Origin: Nymphaea colorata
Taxonomy: Eukaryota > Streptophyta > Magnoliopsida > Nymphaeales > Nymphaeaceae
Length of the DNA stretch: 64,000 nt
Assembly (NCBI RefSeq): GCF_008831285.2
Contig: NW_022204507.1
Location: 6,778,174 to 6,842,173, forward strand
Reading direction: 5' to 3'
The notes under the pieces are model-generated. The model saw nothing but the letters and a program-made list of their open reading frames with translations, had not been told where the DNA came from and made no database searches. Both the position numbers and the translations under genes were made by a program. Below, piece after piece: positions 56,577 through 64,000 of the stretch (its first letter is position 1; each line of letters begins with the position of its first letter).

Positions 56577-57780
56577 GGACTCTGCTCATTTCACATTTCC
56601 AAGATCAGTTCCCACTTACTCCCCTGCCCTTTCCTAGCTGCTCTTCTTCTTGGATCTCTCTTCCCCACCCCATCTGGTGGGCACCATGGTCAGCTGCTCC
56701 TCCCATCGGCCGGAGTCGTACTTGCTCCACTGATTGACCATGCGCTGAGTTGGAACAACCAAGTTCGCCATCAACTTAAGGGCCAGTCAAAATAGTTTGC
56801 CAAAAAAATGGTACCAAATTGGTCAATCTCCATGAGAATTGAAAAGGAATGAATATTAAAAGTAATTGGAAAATGATAATATAAAACAATAATTGCACTA
56901 TTTAGAATGAAGTAATTTTCATCTCAGATGTACATATATATTTTTTCTATTTTGTAATTTTTTTAATTAAGACAAGTGTGTTCATTCTAGATGCACCCAC
57001 AATCATTAATTTTGGTCTTCTTATTTTCAATCATTGCTTAGTACTAAATTGTAGCATCAAAATGACAAACGAGGGGCTTGGCCCGGCCCAGTTAAATTTT
57101 AATCAAAAAAATATATAATAAAAATATTATATATATGCATTTATTTATTTAAAATTAATTAAAAATTGTCGAGCCTGGCCAAGCCGGGTGCCCACTTCTA
57201 TCTAGACATAATGTGTGTGCCCTTATTGCATTTTACTTCTTGATTTTGTTACATTACCTGGCGGTTGATTTCTATAATAAGTCTATGTTGTTATCCCCGC
57301 CTGTTTGATTGTCACATCGAGATTGGGTGTTTTTGAAGCCGACGTGTGTCAAAACAATAATTTGATCAAGACAGTATGTTACTATGTTCTCCCTTTTTCC
57401 GTACCGTAAGGAAAGCTTGAATTTTGGACGACAAAGCCTTGCTTCGAATTGCTTTTGGTGATTTTTCAGATACTGCCTATTGAAAAGTGAGCTTATTTTT
57501 ATTGAAAATAAATGTTATAAACCTTATACTTTAATACAAGAATATGTTGTTATACCGCAAGCAAATATGATTGAACAAACCAGCAGACTTCATATATACA
57601 TCATCCATCCTCTACATATATGACAATAAAACAAACCTCATTTAAGGCTGGATTTTACTCTGAATGTCTCATACTAACGTCCGAGCCTGGCAAGAAGTTG
57701 AAATATGTTTATATCGATCACTGATCATTTGGCAATTTGTTCGGTATTTTAAGGGAAGCATGAATGAATATAAGTCATCA
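56577..57780. other. Arm DNA without recognisable gene
   Basis: The segment mirrors 18,480-19,925. The short GC-richer frame at 56,511-56,795 (left-arm counterpart 19,720-19,959) is not conserved in length or frame. Confidence 0.5.
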
Positions 57781-58500
57781 CACACTCAAAGGGACAGTGT
57801 GGCCTCCTCCCTCCTCTCGCTTCCAACCTCTTCTTCTTGTCTCTTTCTTGTCATGCCTCTGACCGCTCGCCATTCTTGCTCAGCCTCTGATCGCTCGCCA
57901 TTGGCATTGTCTCCTCTTCTTTTACCGTCCCTCTCGCTGTGTTTGTCTGAAGGGAGAGAGACCTGCTTCTCTCTGTCGATTTTTCTGCTCCGAGTCACTT
58001 GGATGTCCACAGAGACACAGGCATGCTTTCTCAACAATGGCATCTCTTGAAAGCATCAATTTACGGGGGTCCCATTGGACCAATCCGTAATGTGTCCGAA
58101 CTGCAAGAGGGAAGCGTTCTGTGTCCCAACCACAGAATCGGAACGAACTCCGTGTCCGAACCACGGTTGATCTATTTCACTTATTATCGGCGCTTCCATG
58201 GCATTCTCTTATTGTTTCAGCTCCGCCTCGATCGTCTGATTCCAGTGCTGCAAACTCTCTGCTCAATACCACATGATGTAAGAGTGCTTTAATAGAGGTG
58301 GAAAATTTATGAGGATCTATCCCTACTCACCTTTGGTATTCTAAGTTCGTGTTCATCGACCGTGGTCATTCGCTAAGGAGGTCATTCATCTTCATTCTTC
58401 TCTTTGTGCACTATTGTAGGAACCAGTGTAAGTCTTATATATTTATTTTTATGCTTGAGCATGTGCATTTGAAGGCTAGTATTACTTCAAAACTCCAGCA
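57781..58500 (+). mobile_element. Probable 5' LTR region of copia C, right arm
   Basis: The 3' border at 58,500 (AAAACTCCAGCA) is fixed by the PBS that follows. The 5' border is uncertain, as in the left arm. A CT-rich part lies at 57,795-57,990. Confidence 0.45.
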
Positions 58501-58514
58501 ATTGGCATTAAAGA
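58501..58514 (+). promoter_or_regulatory. Degenerate primer-binding site of copia C, right arm
   Basis: ATTGGCATTAAAGAC begins right after the LTR end. The first bases resemble the tRNA-iMet site TGGTATCAGAGC; TGGTAT has become TGGCAT here but is intact in the left arm. Confidence 0.6.
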
Positions 58515-58689
58515 CAAGTTCTATACTCCTGTGTATCATGTACTGTTTGTTTGTTATTGAGAGAGAGGAGGGCAGATTGTCACTGGCCATTTCGAATCTC
58601 TCTCGCTCTCGTGCTCTTGCACACTCTCTGTCTCTGCATTCCCTCTCTCTCTTGTAACTACTCTTTTCTATTTTAAAAATAAAATAAGA

Positions 58690-59140
58690 AGGGGTTGCTA
58701 GCGAGGGGCTCTGTCCCATCCACCAGCAGCATCCAGCAAACCCCTCTTTAGGTATACGAGAAAGAGACATAGATGGAAGGCCATTGGGCCCTCCCTGAAG
58801 CATATCAAAGGAGCACGGAAGCCCTTCTCTCTATCACCGATGGAAACCACTGACGAAAAAGGAGGGCATGGGCCACCAAGCGGCAGGCCTGCCTTTTTTT
58901 TTCCCGTCAATAGCAGTGCCTCCTTCTGGACAAGAGGGAGAGAAGCAGATGAGGAACACATACCCAGGCAGCCTCGTGTCTCTTTGCCTTGCAGCAGCAC
59001 CAGCAGAACAGACCCCGTCAGGGGCCTGGTCCGTTGTGAAAAAGACGACAAAATGGGGAGGGCCCCTCCTATCATAATGGAGATGGGGAGGGCTTTTGCC
59101 CACCCTTCCGACAGCATAGGGGGAGTAAAGTGTATTGTTA
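58690..59140. other. GC-rich island in the copia C leader, right arm
   Basis: This mirrors 17,030-17,480. Overlapping frames run on both strands (58,840-59,193 plus; 58,698-59,183 minus), the minus one being 161 residues and longer than its left-arm counterpart because of different frameshifts. No family is recognised in any frame. Confidence 0.6.
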
Positions 59141-59589
59141 TGCCGTGGTTTATCACCAAAGTGAGGCCGCATTGGCCTCTCACACTTGCTTAGGAAAAAA
59201 AAAATATAAAGGGTCTTATTATTATATTTGTTATTTCATTGTATTGATCAAGCATGAATGGTCACGTATATCTTTTGTCACTTCCATTGCCTAATTTTGT
59301 TATTTTTTATGGCTCAAGTAATATTCTCATTTTTTATGCATCTAATTCTACTATTGAAAAGAAATTGTATTGTTGACATTAGGATATACGGATCTATACC
59401 TAACACTTCATGTGAATGAGTCTGCCCTTTTAACTAATAAAAAGACAACACATGAGAAAGCAATCTTTGAAAAGTGTGAGCAATCTAATCGCCTTCGCTT
59501 GCTGCTTCTGTAGTTTAGAATTGCTAATCCTTTGGTCCTCTTAGTCCACTTGATTCTATCATTTCCACCTGCTGAATAAGGTTCTTTCA

Positions 59590-59870
59590 ACATCTCTTAC
59601 AACATGCATAATGATGGATAGACATTCAATGATGTGATGTCCAAGTGTGTTGAGGAAGAAGAGAGATTGAAGAGTGAGAATGTGCATAGTGCACATGTGG
59701 CTTCTCATAAAAATGAACATAAAATCGGACCAAAGAAGAATGTCATAAAGAAAAAGGCTAAAAAGTCCGCTACATGAACATCTAACCAATCTACTATCAA
59801 TCCTCAAAAAGATGTCTCTTCTATGAAGTGTTTCTTCTGTAAGAAGAAATGACATAAAAAGACAAATTGT
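59590..59870 (+). pseudogene. Copia C gag C-terminus with zinc knuckle, right arm
   Basis: Reading the plus strand, CVEEEERLKSENVHSAHVAS, HKNEHKIGPKKNVIKKK, SSMKCFFCKKK, a stop, then HKKTNCEKY. This is the copia gag tail with a CX2CX4HX4C zinc knuckle in which the usual Gly codon has become TGA (59,850-59,852). Gag uses the knuckle to bind its RNA. The left arm lost most of this part. Confidence 0.85.
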
Positions 59871-59887
59871 GAAAAGTATGTGAACTG

Positions 59888-60193
59888 TTGGCTAGGAAAG
59901 ATAATTTATCATTAATTTCTCATGAATGTAACTTGATTAATATTCCAGTTAATAATTGGTGGGTTAATTCGAGTGACATTGTGTATATTGCCGATACCTT
60001 ACAGGCTTTTATGAACAAAAGGGAGCCAATGGAACATAAGAGAAGTACTTTCTTTGCAGACAAATGCATTCACATGTCAAGGCCGCTGGTACTTGAAGGT
60101 GATGCTAGAGAGTGGTTCTGTTTTAAACTTAAGTGGATACATTTTATGTATCATCTTATAGCAGAAACCTTGTTTCTATTTTTTACTAGATAA
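59888..60193 (+). pseudogene. Copia C protease region, right arm
   Basis: The frame runs on from the gag tail: LARKDNLSLISHECNLINIP, VNNWWVNSSDIVYIADTLQA, FMNKREP. This corresponds to the copia protease start, where WWIDSGATTH is expected. Here the catalytic Asp-Ser-Gly is replaced by Asn-Ser-Ser, so the protease is dead. The C-terminal part (ECFKLKW-like block, then LIAETLFL) has drifted. The left arm lacks this region by deletion. Confidence 0.82.
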
Positions 60194-60343
60194 ACTTGGA
60201 TACTATTTTAATTTGAAAATTCAAATTTATTTATTTAGAAAGATTCAATCTGGATTGGTTATACATGTTTGACTGATTAACTACGATCCATGAGTCTCTA
60301 TCTTGTGGCAATATATCAATTGGTAATAAATGTGGCATGTTGA

Positions 60344-60960
60344 ATGAAATTCTATATGTTTTGGCACTATCGCTTAGGACATATTAAGTATAAGCAGAGT
60401 AACACATACAAGAAATGTGCTAAAATGAGCAACAACAAAGTAGAAATTATTCATACAGATGTATGCAGACCGTTTGCCCTATGTTATATGGGCGAAAGGT
60501 ATTTTGTCACTTTTATTGACTATTACTGCTAATTTATCACTATCTTTTATTTGAGAAATTGGAAGTCCATTAGGCTTTGAAAGACTTTAAGAATGAGGTC
60601 GAAAAACAAAGTGGAGAAGTAATGCAAGTGTCTGATCAGATAGAGGTGGTGAGTACTATGGATGTTTTACTGTGATGGGGTAACAGGAGGGACCTTTAGC
60701 ATGTTTTCTCTAGGAAGAAGGCATTGTACCTCAGTGCACTATGTCTGCTAGTGCATATTAAAATGGTACAACTGAAAGAAGAAATTATATGCTTAAAGAA
60801 ATGGTTCATCATATGTTGAATTATTCACCACTCTTTATTGGGTTGTGGAGTGAGGCTTTTAAGGATAGCTACACACAATTTGAATAATGTATCTGCTAAA
60901 GTTGTTTCTAAAACTCCTTATAGTTATTGCCAGGCAGAAAGCCTCCACTATTATATCAAA
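60344..60960 (+). pseudogene. Copia C integrase fragment, right arm
   Basis: The 60,344-60,532 frame has HYRLGHIKYK, MSNNKVEIIHTDVCRPFA and YFVTFIDYY, the zinc-binding end and first catalytic block of copia integrase. After a stop, pieces of the core are legible in shifting frames (KNEVEKQSGEVMQV, then the GEYYG and NGTTERRN-like blocks near 60,640-60,780). The sequence is cut near 60,962, and about 531 bp of pol including RT N-terminus present in the left arm is missing. Confidence 0.85.
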
Positions 60961-61029
60961 TGAGTGTAAACATTAAATGGTGATTTACAAGAAAATGGGA
61001 TGGAGAATTGTTCTCCTATTAACCGTATC

Positions 61030-61330
61030 TGCTTTTTCAGATATTCATATACTTCGATTCAAACCCAGATTTTAATATGAATGAAATAAATGTCGTATTC
61101 AAATCTGAATCCCAAATCAAATTTCAAAATTTGAATCTAATTCGAATTTGATTTTTATATTCATGTCTAAGTCTGAATCCAATTTTGGTCGATTTTCATA
61201 TTGTGAGAGCATTGAATATATGATTTTTGTTTGAAACTAAATACGAATTTGAATTCAATTGGATATTTATGTATATCTAAATGTGAATTTGATCGAATAT
61301 TATTTCTTAAATCTGAACTGATCTGATTTC
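61030..61330. repeat. AT-rich degenerate GATTCAAATT-type tract, right arm
   Basis: This mirrors 14,605-14,940; CAAATTTGAAT-like words recur at irregular spacing. Confidence 0.55.
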
Positions 61331-61469
61331 TGAATTAAATATTAAATTTTTTCTTCTTCTGATCTTTTTGAAACAATTCTGCCAGATATCTGATTCAAGG
61401 CCGATATATTCATGGCAACCTTAATTGGAAGCCTCCCACCCCCAACATGTTCACCATTATAAATAGGGG

Positions 61470-61660
61470 ACAAGCCCATTTGGGTGTGTCAAAGTGGATA
61501 TGGATGTACAACAAGTCAAGCGAACTCAAGCTCAACTCAAACTCAGTGAACCTCGACTCATTTGCTAAAAGAGTCCATTTCCGGCATATAAACAAGTTCA
61601 GTTCAAGTTACATGAACTCAGCTCAATTAAACTTCATGAACTCAATAAATTTTTTAGGTT
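61470..61660 (+). repeat. Degenerate CTCAACTC-type repeat, right arm
   Basis: This mirrors 14,260-14,460; the 61,447-61,668 frame is low-complexity (KLNSNSVNLDSF) and not a gene. Confidence 0.5.
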
Positions 61661-62507
61661 TCATATAATGTTTTATATATTTAAAAGCATTACCAATTAT
61701 TCTTGCTCAAATTTTCTATACCACTCCCAATGATGAGCACTAGGAGCTTAATCTTCTAAATGCAACAATTGATTACTTAATAGTATGACTACCTTTTCTA
61801 ACAGATCATGAAATTAAACATAATTTTCTTTCATTGGTAATATGACCACCTTACAATCTCTTAATATGAACTTATCAATGTTGCCTATTGAAATTAGTAT
61901 AGATTACAATCTTAGGGCATGCTGAATGTATGCATCGGCCTCTTAAATTTGTTTATAAATGCATATTAAAAAATGTTTTGGTACAATAATAGCAACCTTA
62001 GTGTTTGCTAATTGTAAACAGTAATTTTAAATGTAAACATCAAATCTCACAAAGGTAAGTAAATAGCTGCAATAAGACAACGTTGTTGATGATGAAAATG
62101 AAAATATAAGTGATACCTAGGTAGAAAATGAAGGATTTTCTTGATTTGGGTATGGGAATTGTACCATTAAAGGGGTAAATCGGCTCTAATTGATCAATAT
62201 ATATATGTATATCACTATGTTGAGCTTTTTCTACATTTTTCTATTTAAAAATTCTCATTTACTAACAATTAATAAAAAGACAAATTAGAAGAGGTACCAA
62301 CCACAATATGTTCTGTCATTTTGGCATGACCAGCCAATGTGATTATATAGAGTGAGGAATAACTGGTCAAAGTGAAAAAACAAATTAGAAGCGGTTACCA
62401 ACCACAATATGGTTTTGACTGGAATTTCGTCGGGATAAAAGTTTTTTTCTTTCTTCAAGCACACCTTTTACCTTCGCTCATCAAGCCATGCCTGAGCAAG
62501 ATGATGA

Positions 62508-62615
62508 CGATACACATAAGTCACATTTTGAGCACTCAAGCACATTTTTGGGGCTTGGAGCCTTCCTGAACGGATGTTGAAATAAAAAATTTCATTGAAG
62601 CCATCATTCATTCAT
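62508..62615 (-). repeat. Short dispersed repeat R2, copy 3
   Basis: This is the right-arm mirror of 13,308-13,415. Confidence 0.85.
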
Positions 62616-62679
62616 ATATAGTGCATGGTATGTGATATTTTAGGACCAGAGGTGCAATTCCTGTGCCACATAGAGCCTT

Positions 62680-64000
62680 TGTGCTCCAGAACAACATAAA
62701 AGGGCATAAATGAATAAAAAAAAGTTCATTGTTACTATCCCCAGGTGGACTCTGTTTCACTAAGGAAGAAGATAACCCCAGAGTGCAGAATCTCTTCTTC
62801 AGCCAAATCTGCTACTTCTATGTCATCAAGTGGGGTCAGTTGATAATGAACTCCTACAGGGTGTAGTACCAGCAACAAAATAAAAAAGAAAAAAAAGAAC
62901 TGATCCAGGCATCTGCCATATCAGCAAGAAAACAAGAAAGGGGAAAACTGATCGAAAAAGGACTAAAAAAATGATGCGCCGGATTTCACCTGAGGACACC
63001 CTCAGAGGAAGAAATGAAGAAGAAACTTGAGGAAGAGAGAGAAAGAACAATTAATACCTATTGTTGTTGGGCTTTTACTGCTGCTGCTCAACCTCTGGTC
63101 TGCTCACCGATCGCCACAGATGGCTGGTGACAGTAGATGCTTCCCGCTGCTCAACATAAAATCCTCAAAAATAGAAGGGGACAAACAAGATTCAAGAGAA
63201 TGAGCAGAGATAAAATGAGAGAAGGAAATGGAAAAGAAGTCGACAAAGAGCCACTTATACCTGTTTTGGGAAATTTGATGTTGACCCTTTGTTTTGTACA
63301 CAATTCCTGTGAAGACCCTTTTATTTTTTTCAATTATTAACATGCAATCTTTTGGGTTTCAGTAGAGGTCAGGTTGATCCGATCTTTATAAAAAATTAAA
63401 TGCAGGACCTAATCAGGGAAGACCTTAGTTGCATAGAGTAAAGTAAAGATGATTTGTTTATAATCCCTTATACATGCAGCTGCGGCTTGCGTTACAGATC
63501 CTGCTCCTCCATCAAAAAATTCTTCATAATGTAACAATTGCATTATATAATGTAGCTGTATGTGTATACATCAATCATACAGATCTATCTCACTTACAAA
63601 AAGTCCAGTAGAAGCCATACATTAGATTTAAAAACAGTTTAACAATTGTTTTTTTTTTAAATTAAACCATAAAAAACGTAACGTATATATGTCTTCCCAG
63701 CCACTATGTGCGATCTCAATGTATTTAAATCTAAGAATCCACACCAATAATGTTTTCAATGTTTACAAAGACTGCTCCACAAATTAAATGAGAAAAATAA
63801 GAGCAACTCCTTTTGAAACACCAAATGTCCAACTTTTCCTTCTGTTTTTCAAACAAACACTTGATATTGTCAAAAGTATTAAAGTATCATCCAAATGATG
63901 AAATTATCCCATCAAATTGAAAATATTATCAAGAAAATAGAATTAAAAAGGAAAAACTGCTAATTAATGGCTCCGGTACAAACTCCAAAGTTATCTAGAC
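62680..64000 (-). repeat. R1 repeat, copy c (cut by window end)
   Basis: The reverse complement matches 11,922-13,245 and, more distantly, 2,260-3,835. It carries the un-inserted MITE target (AGGACACC on the plus strand, 62,993-63,000). The frames at 62,826-63,050 and 63,104-63,343 are repeat sequence. Confidence 0.85.

Larger units (their letters stand above)
51435..64000 (-). repeat. Right arm of the inverted duplication
   Basis: This is the reverse complement of 11,922-24,445 and continues beyond the window. It preserves segments lost from the left arm: 55,907-56,576 (670 bp) and about 366 bp net near 59,830-60,330. It lacks about 531 bp of copia C, the 257-bp segment at 19,475, about 75 bp of the LTR region and about 45 bp near 55,370. 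Confidence 0.95.

Noticed and set aside
58698-59183. 161-residue minus-strand frame in the GC-rich island
   Set aside because: The left-arm counterpart is frameshifted differently, frames are open on both strands, and no motif is present; GC-rich composition explains the openness.
1-64000. tRNA, rRNA, CRISPR or bacterial-type operons
   Set aside because: No cloverleaf with conserved T-loop, no rRNA-like block, no regularly spaced short repeats with unique spacers, and no operon-like gene order were seen on reading both strands.

Overview
The window looks like repeat-rich, AT-rich nuclear DNA of a flowering plant. The evidence is nested Ty1/copia fragments, a Ty3/gypsy-type gag fragment, a FAR1/MULE-type gene remnant beside a plant mobile domain (PMD) remnant, a hAT-type MITE, microsatellites and many short frames broken by stops. 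I found no intact host gene, no rRNA or tRNA gene and no CRISPR array. I cannot assign a species from sequence alone.

The dominant feature is a large imperfect inverted duplication. The block at about 11,922-24,445 recurs in reverse orientation at about 51,435-64,000 and runs off the right edge, so the true arm is longer than 12.5 kb. The arms are about 92% identical over roughly 280 bases of copia reverse transcriptase compared by eye. They flank a spacer of about 27 kb centred near 37.94 kb. Each arm carries, from the inner edge outward: the 3' half of a copia element (D: RT C-terminus, RNase H, polypurine tract, 3' LTR), a pair of old direct repeats, the 5' half of a second copia family (C: LTR end, primer-binding site, a GC-rich leader island, gag and integrase, with the start of RT kept only in the left arm), and part of repeat family R1. 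Several indels separate the arms: 670 bp lost from the left arm, about 531 bp and 257 bp absent from the right arm, and a 34-bp tandem duplication only in the left arm.

Left flank (1-11.9 kb): R1 copy a (1.03-3.84 kb) carries a 243-bp hAT-like MITE with an 8-bp target duplication, and the empty site is visible in the two other R1 copies. Next come a degenerate tandem array, a 0.7-kb tandem duplication (6.63-8.02 kb), a decayed multi-exon gene remnant (8.4-10.3 kb) and R1 copy b.

Spacer (24.4-51.4 kb): a gypsy-type gag remnant; a promoter-like segment; a five-unit 70-bp tandem array; a nearly full-length but inactive copia element B on the minus strand (28.6-33.0 kb, 5' LTR and PBS present, 3' LTR missing, RT catalytic motif mutated); a decayed FAR1-like gene with an antisense PMD remnant (39.1-41.1 kb); a hairpin-rich region (44.3-44.7 kb); a partial R1 copy d; and a long (TA)n tract. 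The genes do not form a pathway. The window records transposon nesting, inverted segmental duplication and decay.
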